A DNA stretch of 64,000 bases from UBA1306 sp964396415 (GTDB taxonomy: Bacteria > Spirochaetota > Spirochaetia > Treponematales > Rectinemataceae), in NCBI GenBank assembly GCA_964396415.1, contig CAYNFM010000002.1, positions 33,480-97,479 of the forward strand. Reading direction: 5' to 3'. Below, piece by piece: positions 8,249 to 15,167 of the stretch. A model generated the notes under the pieces. It saw only the letters and a list, made by a program, of their open reading frames with translations, searched no databases and was not told the origin of the DNA. The position numbers and the translations under genes were made by a program. The first letter of the stretch is position 1. The number at the start of each line of letters is the position of its first letter.

Positions 8249-9445
8249 ATGAAACGCATCGTCGCGACTCTCGCGCTCGCGCTCGGTTTGCTCATGGCCT
8301 TACAGGCGCAGGACGCCGAATCGATAGTCCTGGCCTATCGCCGTAACTTCGCGAGGTCGAGCCTCGTCACCAAGCTCGAGCTTCTCAAGGAAGCCGCGAC
8401 GCGAAGCGACGCCGATATGGGCCCTCTCTACGACATGGCCCTCCGATTCGCCGTGGATTACTCCGCCCTGCTCGAGCCCGACCCCCAGCTCAAGGATCTC
8501 GCCGTCCTCGCCGCCACCGAGACCGGGAAGGCCGCCTATGCCAAGGCCATAGACGATCTGTGGGCCCTTTTCCAGGGTTATAACGACGAAGACGTGCGCG
8601 CTGCCGCGATAAGCGCCCTAGGTCAAGCCGGCGTAGGGGAAACGAGGGTGACCGAGAATCTCGATTCCTTCCTCGCGTCGCAAAACAGCCTCTTTCGCTC
8701 AGGGGCCCAGCCCGAATACCCCGCCCTCGAGGCCTGCATCGACGCCCTCGGGGCCCTCGGCGACGGATCGTCCTTCCCCGTCCTCTTCTCAGCTTACGTC
8801 GCCGGATATTCCCCCGCTCTCGCGGCCAAGGCAGCCGCGGCCCTCGGTTCGATAAAAGGCGACTACAGAGGCTACCTGCTTCGCGTCATCGCGAAGAATC
8901 CGCCCCTGGAGAAATCGGCGGCCTACGCCGCCGGCATGGCCAATCCCCATTTCGTCGACGACGACCGCGGCGAGCTGGCCGAAGGCTCCATGGCGGCCGC
9001 GCTCGACGCAATCGCTCAATCCGCTTCCCAATCTCCTGTGGAGATACAGTCCCTCCGCGAACTCAGGCTTTCAGCCGCCCGCGAGCTTACCGCTCTCAAG
9101 TGGCAAAAGGCTTCGCCGCTAGCGGTGCAGCACTTCAGGCTCGTGCAAGCCGACTATGCCAAGGGCGCGGCCTCGAAGACCGATTTTCTCGAGGCCATAG
9201 CTTGCCTCGGAGCGATGGGTTCCACCGAGGCGGCCCAGGCTCTGGCCCTCTACCTCCAACTCATCAACGCCCAAACCGAGCAAGGCTCGCCCTATGACGA
9301 GGATATCCTGATCGCCTCGATAAACGCATTGGGCGAGCTCGGCGATAAGGTCGCTTTCGACTACCTGTTGCAGATCGGGTATCTGCAGTACTCCGAGGCG
9401 GTCAAGCGCGCCGCGAAGGAAGCCCTGCTCAAGCTCAGGTGGTGA
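8249..9445 (+). CDS. Exported HEAT-repeat protein
   Basis: A signal peptide (MKRIVATLALALGLLMALQAQ) is followed by helical HEAT-like repeats, for example DEDVRAAAISALGQAGVG, EACIDALGALGDGSSF and LIASINALGELGDKVAF. It is probably a periplasmic or surface scaffold whose partners are unknown. ATG 8249 follows the PilZ stop directly with no gap, and GCAAGGGGG precedes it inside the PilZ gene, so it is translationally coupled. A stem-loop with four T residues at 9528-9553 ends this operon. Confidence 0.85.
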   Translation: MKRIVATLALALGLLMALQAQDAESIVLAYRRNFARSSLVTKLELLKEAATRSDADMGPLYDMALRFAVDYSALLEPDPQLKDLAVLAATETGKAAYAKAIDDLWALFQGYNDEDVRAAAISALGQAGVGETRVTENLDSFLASQNSLFRSGAQPEYPALEACIDALGALGDGSSFPVLFSAYVAGYSPALAAKAAAALGSIKGDYRGYLLRVIAKNPPLEKSAAYAAGMANPHFVDDDRGELAEGSMAAALDAIAQSASQSPVEIQSLRELRLSAARELTALKWQKASPLAVQHFRLVQADYAKGAASKTDFLEAIACLGAMGSTEAAQALALYLQLINAQTEQGSPYDEDILIASINALGELGDKVAFDYLLQIGYLQYSEAVKRAAKEALLKLRW

Positions 9446-9500
9446 TTCGCGCGAGGGCGCATGAAGCGAAGCATTGCTCCGGGGTCATCCATTCGCTTGA

Positions 9501-9528
9501 TGGTGACGGGATAGGGGTTCGAACCCTC
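9501..9528 (-). other. tRNA 3'-end-like fragment (T arm to CCA), possible attachment-site relic
   Basis: Read on the minus strand, GAGGG-TTCGAAC-CCCTA is followed by seven bases, an A and CCA. The spacing matches tRNA positions 49-76 exactly and four of five T-stem pairs form. No anticodon arm or matching 5' acceptor strand lies at tRNA distance, so this is not a full tRNA gene. It could be a chance match or a leftover of an integration into a tRNA gene. The tRNA-Leu of this window does not encode CCA. Confidence 0.3.
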
Positions 9529-9553
9529 CTCGGATTGAATCGTCCGAGGTTTT
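9528..9553 (+). terminator. Intrinsic terminator of the PilZ/HEAT operon
   Basis: A perfect 7-bp stem, CCTCGGA with TCCGAGG, encloses an 8-nt loop and is followed directly by TTTT (9550-9553). It lies 83 bp after the HEAT-repeat gene and before comEC. Confidence 0.65.
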
Positions 9554-9571
9554 CGCGCGCGGTCCTTATTC

Positions 9572-11215
9572 ATGGAATGGTCCCTCTTCTCCGAGCCGCG
9601 ACGCTTCTCGCCGCCCGTCTCGGCCGCCTTCGGCATGGCACTCAGTTTCTACCCCGGCGTCGGTTTCATTTGCTGGGCCCTCGCAATGGCGGTCTTTGTC
9701 GCCTCATTCGGAACAGCCATCGGTCAATTGGGCGGACGGGCGGTCCGTCTCCGGCGCATGCAAGCCCTCGCCGCCGCCATGGGCCTCGTCGCGGGAACTT
9801 CCCTCGCCTGGTACGAGGGGGGATTCGCGACGGCAGGCGCCCCGGAGACGGACGCCCCGGGGACCGGCGCGTCAATGTCGATGGCGCTCGTCCGCACCGC
9901 CCCTTCTTGGGCCGAAGGCCGTCTGTCCACGGATTCGCGGCCCGCCAGGAATGGCTTCCGTTCGTATGCGCTCGGCATCGAACGGCTGGGCCTCGCCGGC
10001 CGCGGGGTCTCGGCCGAGCTCTCTTTTCCCGGGAAGCCTTGCCGACAAACCTTACGGGTCCTTGCGCGCGGGGGGAGGGCGATCGACGCCGGATCCCTGA
10101 TCAGGGCGCGGGGATCTCTCAGCGATGGAGCGGAGAGGTCTGTTCTCTTCGCCCAATCTCGCGATATCGCGGTCATCGACCGGGGCGACAGGATCGATCG
10201 CGCCCGAAGCGCCATCCGCGACGCCTGCAGGCGAGCGCTGGCCAGGATCGGGAAGCGCTCGGCCGGCCTCCTGCAGGCCTTGATCCTCGGAGTCATGGAC
10301 AGCCTAGCTCCCGAGGAGGCCGAAGCCTTCAAGGCGGCCGGCTGCTCGCACATCCTGGCCCTTTCCGGCGAGCATCTCTCGGTCCTGGCTATCCTCTCGA
10401 TAGCCGCCCTAAAGCCGCTCTTCGGCCCGATTCGCGCGCGATTCGGAGGCGCCATCCTCGCCTGCCTGTTCATGTGGATAGCCGGTCCCGGACCCTCGCT
10501 CGCTCGTGCAGTGCTGATGACGTGGATCGGGGCGGTCACCCTCGCCATCGACAGGCCCCAGGCTTCGCTCTCTTCTTTGGCGCTTGCCTTTCTTGTCATG
10601 CTCCCCTTCGACCCCACGGGGGCGCGCAGTCTCGGCTTTACGCTCTCGTTCGTGGCGGTATGGGGACTCGCCGTCCTGGGGCCCCGATTCACCTTTCTTC
10701 TGGGCAGGCGGCTACCGCCCTTCCTTCGGCAGCCGGCATCCGTATCCCTCGCCGCCCAAACGGCCGTTTCGCCTTTGCTCGCCTTCAGTTTCGGCTACCT
10801 TCAGTTCGCAGGGATCTTCGCCTCAATGGCGGCGGGGCCGATCGTCATGGTCTTGATGTGGTGGGGAATCGGCTCCGGCTTGGTATGTTCCCTTTTTCCC
10901 TTCGCGGCACCCTTTGCCATACCGGTTTCCGATTTCCTCTACCTCTTGCTCATGGGCATCATGAATACGGCGGCCGACCTTCCGCGGCTCCTTCTCTCCT
11001 CCTACCTCCAGCGCGGCATCGCGAGCGCCGCCGTAGCCGGTCTGGCGGCCTTGGTATATGCTCGCCCCCATGCCGAATATCGATCCTGGCTTACCCGACT
11101 ACGACTCTCCCCGGGCCCTTCAGGCCCTTCTCGCGGCGGAGGGCCTGGCAGTGTCCAAGCGCTTCGGCCAGAACTTCCTCGTGGACAGGTACGCGAGAGA
11201 GAGAGTGCTGGATGA
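9572..11215 (+). CDS. comEC: ComEC/Rec2-type DNA uptake channel protein
   Basis: A polytopic inner-membrane protein with the Competence domain core: AGCSHILALSGEHLSVLAIL (about residues 255-275), then many hydrophobic helices. The N-terminal two-helix unit and a DUF4131-like soluble segment are also present. In natural transformation ComEC passes single-stranded DNA into the cytoplasm. At 547 aa it lacks the C-terminal metallo-beta-lactamase domain of long ComECs. The last 50 or so residues are Arg/Gly/Pro-rich and lie entirely in the overlap with rsmA, so they may have no structural role. No good Shine-Dalgarno precedes ATG 9572. Confidence 0.88.
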   Translation: MEWSLFSEPRRFSPPVSAAFGMALSFYPGVGFICWALAMAVFVASFGTAIGQLGGRAVRLRRMQALAAAMGLVAGTSLAWYEGGFATAGAPETDAPGTGASMSMALVRTAPSWAEGRLSTDSRPARNGFRSYALGIERLGLAGRGVSAELSFPGKPCRQTLRVLARGGRAIDAGSLIRARGSLSDGAERSVLFAQSRDIAVIDRGDRIDRARSAIRDACRRALARIGKRSAGLLQALILGVMDSLAPEEAEAFKAAGCSHILALSGEHLSVLAILSIAALKPLFGPIRARFGGAILACLFMWIAGPGPSLARAVLMTWIGAVTLAIDRPQASLSSLALAFLVMLPFDPTGARSLGFTLSFVAVWGLAVLGPRFTFLLGRRLPPFLRQPASVSLAAQTAVSPLLAFSFGYLQFAGIFASMAAGPIVMVLMWWGIGSGLVCSLFPFAAPFAIPVSDFLYLLLMGIMNTAADLPRLLLSSYLQRGIASAAVAGLAALVYARPHAEYRSWLTRLRLSPGPSGPSRGGGPGSVQALRPELPRGQVRERESAG

Positions 11216-11993
11216 GCTCAAGGCCGAGGCGGGTACGCGAGTCTGGGAGATAGGACCGGGCATCGGAGCGATGACCGCCCTCGCGCTGGATTTTGGCCTA
11301 GCAGTCACCGTCTTCGAGATAGACCACGGCTTCTCGCGCATGCTCGAACGGCTTTTCGGCGGGAATCCCTCCTTCAAGCTCATCGAGGGCGACTTCATCG
11401 ATACGTGGAAAACCGAGCTCGAGGCGACCGGCGCTCCCGACAGGATCTTCGGTAATCTGCCATATAGCGCCGCCAACGCCATCGTCGCGTCCCTCCTCGA
11501 GGGGGACTTAGTCCCCCCGCGAATGATATTCACGATACAGAAGGAAGCGGGCTTGCGCATGATCGCCACCCCCGGCACCAAGGATTATTCCTCATTCTCC
11601 GTACTATGCGCGTCGACCTGCAAATGCAGGCTCGCCTTCGACCTCGGCTCAAGCTCCTTCTGGCCCGTCCCGCGCGTGACAAGCTCAGTCGTTCGAATGG
11701 AACCGAGAAAGGTCCCTCTCGCGGCCGGCGATCGCGCCGGCTTCTCAGCCTTCGTCCGCGCCGGCTTCTCCTCTCGCCGCAAGACTCTATGCAACAACTT
11801 CCGTACCGCAGGCCCTGCCATCGGCGCTTCGCGCGGCCGAGGCGACGGCTCCTCGATCCAAGACAAGCTGCCCGGCGTCCTCGCGGCGTTGGGCATCCGC
11901 TCCGACATCCGCGCCGAGGCGCTTACTCCCGAAAGTCTCGCGGCGGTCTACGAGACGCTGAAGAGTGCCGGGACCGGCGTTCTCGAATCCTAA
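11070..11993 (+). CDS. rsmA: 16S rRNA dimethyladenosine transferase RsmA/KsgA
   Basis: Dimethylates the two adjacent adenines in the 3'-terminal helix of 16S rRNA. It shows the family entry FGQNFLVD, SAM motif VWEIGPGIGAMTALAL and catalytic motif GNLPYS. The start is ATG 11070 or possibly ATG 11058, and no clear ribosome site favours either. The conserved N-terminal SPRALQALLAAEGL stretch requires a start at or before about 11100. That forces an overlap of about 150 bp with comEC in another frame, so translation is probably coupled. Confidence 0.93.
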   Translation: MPNIDPGLPDYDSPRALQALLAAEGLAVSKRFGQNFLVDRYARERVLDELKAEAGTRVWEIGPGIGAMTALALDFGLAVTVFEIDHGFSRMLERLFGGNPSFKLIEGDFIDTWKTELEATGAPDRIFGNLPYSAANAIVASLLEGDLVPPRMIFTIQKEAGLRMIATPGTKDYSSFSVLCASTCKCRLAFDLGSSSFWPVPRVTSSVVRMEPRKVPLAAGDRAGFSAFVRAGFSSRRKTLCNNFRTAGPAIGASRGRGDGSSIQDKLPGVLAALGIRSDIRAEALTPESLAAVYETLKSAGTGVLES

Positions 11994-12128
11994 ACCCTTG
12001 CCCTGTCCCAGCGGCGACAGTACCTTATGCTCATGCCGTAGCTTGCCCGCAGGGGAGCCTTCGGCACGCCGCTCCGTAGGGAGGGCGAATAGCGTTCCGC
12101 TGGCGCGGGCAATCCACGCCGCGGGGCT

Positions 12129-12146
12129 TCCTCGCTTATTGGAGGA
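12129..12146 (+). promoter_or_regulatory. Candidate Shine-Dalgarno-sequestering hairpin of the first hsp20 gene
   Basis: TCCTC (12129-12133) can pair with GAGGA (12142-12146), which is the ribosome site of the small heat-shock gene starting at 12151. The loop is 8 nt. A weak 5-bp hairpin over the ribosome site of an hsp20 mRNA is the layout of an RNA thermometer. The 5-bp pairing is visible; its regulatory role is inferred. Confidence 0.35.
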
Positions 12147-12150
12147 TAGT

Positions 12151-12648
12151 ATGGGTCACTGCGACAGAGGTTTCGATTTTGACGGGTCGCTCGACGACAT
12201 CATCCGCATGGCTCGCGATTTCGGCGAGAAGATAAAGGGCATGGCGCCCGAGATGGACCCCATCTTCGAGTCTTGCGGCGGCTACCGCCATCATGCCTAC
12301 TTCTACCCGCCTGCCAACGTCTACACGACTCGAGACGGCAGCATGGTGCTCGAGTTTGCTCTAGCCGGCATTGACGAGAGTGCCGTCTCGGCGACCTTCC
12401 AGGGCGATTACCTTGTACTCAGCGCCAAGGCCGCGGCTAAAGAGGGCGAGGGAGACGGGAGCCATTTCTCGAGACGAGGCTTCAGGCCCCGCGATATCGA
12501 CAGGCAGAAGTACCGCGTTCCCGCCGAGGACTATGCGCAAGAACTGGCGAAGGCCGTATTCAAGAACGGCGTACTCACCGTCACAGTCCCCCCCAAGGAG
12601 AGCGATGGCTCCGGCATAAAGGTAGAAATCGTCAAAGAAGGCATTTAA
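12151..12648 (+). CDS. Small heat-shock protein (Hsp20/alpha-crystallin), copy 1
   Basis: An ATP-independent holdase chaperone of 165 aa. The alpha-crystallin domain spans about residues 50-160, starting at PPANVYTTRDGSMVLEFALA and ending with AVFKNGVLTVTVPPK. I choose ATG 12151 because GGAGGAT precedes it, rather than the frame's opening at 11965, which would add 62 unrelated residues overlapping rsmA. It is paralogous to the next gene, with the same overall architecture and C-terminal KEG ending. The 157-bp leader is G+C-rich and may be structured. Confidence 0.93.
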   Translation: MGHCDRGFDFDGSLDDIIRMARDFGEKIKGMAPEMDPIFESCGGYRHHAYFYPPANVYTTRDGSMVLEFALAGIDESAVSATFQGDYLVLSAKAAAKEGEGDGSHFSRRGFRPRDIDRQKYRVPAEDYAQELAKAVFKNGVLTVTVPPKESDGSGIKVEIVKEGI

Positions 12649-12663
12649 GCTATGGTATAGTGG

Positions 12664-12699
12664 GACCGAAGGCCGTTGCCGGCAGGGCGGTCTTCGGTC
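12664..12699 (+). promoter_or_regulatory. Strong hairpin in the 5' region of the second hsp20 gene
   Basis: A 12-bp stem with one G-T wobble pairs 12664-12675 (beginning GACCGAAG) with 12688-12699 (ending CTTCGGTC) around a 12-nt loop. It lies between the two hsp20 genes, 7 bp before the ribosome site at 12707. No T tract follows, so it is not a standard terminator. A TATAGT box at 12656-12661 would start transcription at the foot of the stem. Possible roles are mRNA stabilisation, temperature sensing or attenuation. Confidence 0.6.
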
Positions 12700-12706
12700 G
12701 AACTCT

Positions 12707-12712
12707 GGAGGG
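12707..12712 (+). promoter_or_regulatory. Ribosome binding site deciding a GTG start
   Basis: GGAGGG ends 4 nt before GTG 12717, which is in frame with the second hsp20 gene. The next ATG (12732) would be about 19 nt away, too far for this site. Confidence 0.6.
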
Positions 12713-12716
12713 ATAC

Positions 12717-13289
12717 GTGAAGGGCAATCGCATGTACGTCGATATAGGCACCATACTGGACGAGGTATTCGACGCGGCCAAGAGCTTCGGCGCGAACTTC
12801 CAGGATATGGGCGACAAGTTGGGGGAAAAGATGGGCCCGAATTTCAACGTTCACGTAAACACCGGGCCCGGGGTAGGGGCGAAGCCCTGGTTCGACATGG
12901 GTCAGGACGAGAACGCCGATTATTATCCTGGCTATTCCTATCCTCCCATGAATATCTACCTCACAAGCGAGCGAGGCATGGTTTTCGAGTTCGCCCTGGC
13001 GGGCTTCGATGAAAAGGACATCTTCCTCAATTTTCAGGGCGATTATATGGTGTTCAACGCCAAGATCGGCCTCGACGAGCTTCCCGAGAACGACGTGCGC
13101 TACTTCAAGCGCCGACTCAAGCTCAAGGACGTCGAGAAGCAGAAATATTACGTGCCGGCCGACAAGTTCTCGCAGGACAGGGTACGGGCCGTCTTCCGCA
13201 ATGGCATACTCAAAGTCACGGTTCCCCCGAAGGAAGAATCCGACGCTCCAGAGGGCATCAAGATCGAGATTCTCAAGGAAGGCGAGTAA
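12717..13289 (+). CDS. Small heat-shock protein (Hsp20/alpha-crystallin), copy 2
   Basis: The second holdase, 190 aa from GTG 12717 (185 aa if ATG 12732 is used). The alpha-crystallin domain runs from about PPMNIYLTSERGMVFEFALA to AVFRNGILKVTVPPK, and the tail GIKIEIL contains an I-x-I-type anchor. A longer Gly/Asn-containing N-terminal arm distinguishes it from copy 1. The two probably arose by tandem duplication and may form mixed oligomers. The 5' hairpin at 12664-12699 is specific to this copy. Confidence 0.92.
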   Translation: MKGNRMYVDIGTILDEVFDAAKSFGANFQDMGDKLGEKMGPNFNVHVNTGPGVGAKPWFDMGQDENADYYPGYSYPPMNIYLTSERGMVFEFALAGFDEKDIFLNFQGDYMVFNAKIGLDELPENDVRYFKRRLKLKDVEKQKYYVPADKFSQDRVRAVFRNGILKVTVPPKEESDAPEGIKIEILKEGE

Positions 13290-13299
13290 ACCCTTTCCC

Positions 13300-13776
13300 T
13301 CAGCGCGGCATTAGGCCGCGCTTCTCGAGATAGTCCTGGAGTTCCGACAGGTGGGTCGCGATGAAGAAGGCGCAGTAGCCGGTAAAGGCCGCGCCGAGCA
13401 CCAGTGAAATCGACAACAGATAGCCCGATCCGAAGAGAGACTTGAGGAAGTCGACGTCCTTGCCCATCAATGGCAGGAGCACCATCGAGATGGCCAGCAC
13501 CGCGCCTGGGAAGATCCAGTCGCCAAGGGCGAAGTCCTGCTTGGGCGGAGGCATCAGCCTGACGGCCGCCATAATGCGGTCCTCGATGAGATCCTCGGAA
13601 ACGGCATCGGCCCCGCGGGGATGCGCGTCCTCGCGATAGGCGCGCATGGCCGCCGACATCCGCGTCTCCGAGAGAGAGCAGATGGAGCAGCGGGCGAGAT
13701 GCCAACGCAGGGCCAGACTATAGCCCTGCTTCGAGTCGAGTTCATCGAGCCGCTTAAGCGCCGCTTCGTGCCGCAT
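13300..13776 (-). CDS. Putative zinc-binding anti-sigma factor, membrane-bound
   Basis: A 158-aa protein with an N-terminal HLARCSIC (H26-x3-C30-x2-C33) motif of the ZAS anti-sigma domain. Two membrane segments follow (about residues 87-107 and 118-142). It is encoded right after an ECF sigma gene with a 23-bp overlap, the classic arrangement for a cognate pair. ATG 13776 is preferred over ATG 13782 because GGAGG lies 6 nt before it but abuts the other. It probably holds the sigma factor at the membrane until a signal arrives. The signal is unknown. Confidence 0.72.
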   Translation of the reverse strand: MRHEAALKRLDELDSKQGYSLALRWHLARCSICSLSETRMSAAMRAYREDAHPRGADAVSEDLIEDRIMAAVRLMPPPKQDFALGDWIFPGAVLAISMVLLPLMGKDVDFLKSLFGSGYLLSISLVLGAAFTGYCAFFIATHLSELQDYLEKRGLMPR

Positions 13777-14338
13777 CCCCATCCTCCTTCATCGCTCCGA
13801 GCCGCTCTCGCAGGATCCGCTTGGCGCGGAACACGTGCGATTTTATCGTATTCACCGGATATCCCGTCATCTCGCTGATTTCAAGATACTTAAGGTCGTA
13901 ATAGAAATAAAGCTCGATGCACAATGCCTGACGCGACGGAAGCCCGGCCATCGCCTCGCGCACCGCCCGCGCGGTTTCCTCGCGCAGCTGCTCTTCCTCG
14001 GCTCCAGGCACCCCCGCGATCTCCGCTTCGGGATCGAGCGAAAGATGATCCCGTTTGCGCTTCTTCGAGTTGATCGCGGTATTGTACGCGATCCGGAGCA
14101 GCCAGGTCGAGAAGAGGCTCCGTCCTTTAAAGGACGCGAGAGCGGTGTAGGCCTTGACGAAGACGTCCTGAGTGAAGTCTGCGGTTTCCTCCGCATCGCG
14201 AAAGAAACTCATGCCCAATCTCTTCACCCGCGCGCTATGGTGCCTCACCAATATCGCAAAGGCGTCGGTATTCCCGTCCAGGACCTGTCCTATCGCCTCC
14301 TCGTCGCTCGTCTCCCGCGCCCGCTCATTGGCGCTCAT
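13754..14338 (-). CDS. ECF-type RNA polymerase sigma factor
   Basis: A 194-aa sigma-70 family protein with regions 2 and 4 only. Region 2 includes DAEETADFTQDVFVKAY and the -10 recognition stretch STWLLRIAYNTAIN. Region 4 includes LPSRQALCIELYFYYDLKY and a helix-turn-helix ending VNTIKSHVFRAKRIL. It is coupled by a 4-bp overlap to the upstream membrane-protein gene and by a 23-bp overlap to the anti-sigma gene downstream. A GCAACC-N16-CGTC promoter at 14707-14732 may be its own target. Confidence 0.92.
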   Translation of the reverse strand: MSANERARETSDEEAIGQVLDGNTDAFAILVRHHSARVKRLGMSFFRDAEETADFTQDVFVKAYTALASFKGRSLFSTWLLRIAYNTAINSKKRKRDHLSLDPEAEIAGVPGAEEEQLREETARAVREAMAGLPSRQALCIELYFYYDLKYLEISEMTGYPVNTIKSHVFRAKRILRERLGAMKEDGDAARSGA

Positions 14339-14670
14339 GCCCCGTCCCGGTTCCTCCGCAGCATGAAGAAGAGCAAAAGGCTGATACCGGCCGCGAAGGG
14401 GAGGAGTCCCCCTAAGAGGGCGTAGGAAGCGCCTTCGATTACGATGAAGAGGATCGAGAGGACCGCTCCCACGCTCAGCAATAGGAGACCTGCGAGGAGA
14501 CAGAAGGTATCAAGGTCGATCCTGCTCGCCTCGTAGAGCCCCCGCTCAATGAGCCGCACCTTCTCGCGATGGCTCCAGAGCAAATAGAAGAAGGCGATAA
14601 CGCCGGCCATTACGATGCCGACTATCGGGATGATCGAAACGATGATCTGCGCCGCAGAAGGTAAAGCCAT
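14335..14670 (-). CDS. Small inner-membrane protein of the ECF operon
   Basis: A 111-aa protein with three hydrophobic segments (about residues 8-30, 54-76 and 82-103) and a basic loop (SHREKVRLIERGLYE) after the first. The layout recalls DUF6249-type small membrane proteins, but I cannot assign a function. AGAGGGGAT precedes ATG 14670. It is the first gene of the sigma operon, so it may sense or respond to membrane stress. Confidence 0.75.
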   Translation of the reverse strand: MALPSAAQIIVSIIPIVGIVMAGVIAFFYLLWSHREKVRLIERGLYEASRIDLDTFCLLAGLLLLSVGAVLSILFIVIEGASYALLGGLLPFAAGISLLLFFMLRRNRDGA

Positions 14671-14706
14671 CGGAAATCCCCTCTTTCCGCATCGATGCGC
14701 CTATTA

Positions 14707-14732
14707 GACGCCGACACTCCTGCCGAGGTTGC
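14707..14732 (-). promoter_or_regulatory. Candidate ECF-type autoregulatory promoter
   Basis: On the minus strand GCAACC (14732-14727) is followed, after exactly 16 bp, by CGTC (14710-14707). AAC in the -35 and CGTC-like -10 elements with 16-bp spacing are common for ECF sigma factors, which often transcribe their own operon. The first gene starts 37 bp downstream. No sigma-70-like pair is evident here. Confidence 0.45.
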
Positions 14733-14749
14733 GCTCGCGGAGCATGAAT

Positions 14750-15166
14750 CTACTCTAGGTCGAGGGTCCGCGTCGCCACGACGTCTATGCCGAGACCCAA
14801 GGCATCGCGAATCATGACCTGCCCCCTTCGTACCGGCAGGGGTTTTTCGAGGGCGTAGATGGCCTCGAGGAGCTCTTCCACGCGCTCCTTGGGAAAAGGC
14901 GAGGCCGTCCTGCAAGGAATGCGCCGGGCGGAGCCCCCTTGAGCCCGCGAACCGGAGCCCGTTGCGGCCCTGCACGTGGCCGTAACCGTCCTCTTGGGCG
15001 CAAGCAGCTCCTCGCGTGCGTAGGCGGCGCCGCGAGGGCAGCGGTTGCCTCCGATGGAGAGCCCGTCGCCCGCGGCAGGGGTCGAGTTCTCGGGCGCGCT
15101 CTCGACGACGAGGCGGCAGCCCATAGGGCAGGTTATGCAGGTCAGCTCGCGTCTCATACTCACCAT
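14750..15166 (-). CDS. DUF1667 cysteine-motif protein of the GlpAB-like oxidoreductase set
   Basis: A 138-aa protein opening with CITCPMGC and a further Cys in GNRCPRGAAYA, the DUF1667 pattern. In many anaerobes this protein is encoded with a GlpA-like and a GlpB-like flavoprotein and is thought to be a small redox or Fe-S partner. That is family knowledge; no function has been proven from this sequence. It is the last gene of the five-gene operon from 21235. The start may be ATG 15166 or ATG 15157. Confidence 0.88.
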   Translation of the reverse strand: MVSMRRELTCITCPMGCRLVVESAPENSTPAAGDGLSIGGNRCPRGAAYAREELLAPKRTVTATCRAATGSGSRAQGGSARRIPCRTASPFPKERVEELLEAIYALEKPLPVRRGQVMIRDALGLGIDVVATRTLDLE

Positions 15167-15167
15167 C

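Noticed and set aside
9494..9630. A complete tRNA gene on the minus strand around the T-arm-like sequence
   Set aside because: No anticodon arm with a U33-type loop can be folded, and the only possible 5' acceptor partner is about 130 nt away inside comEC coding sequence.
9724..10692. 322-codon open frame on the minus strand
   Set aside because: Antisense to comEC, no ribosome site and no recognisable domain.
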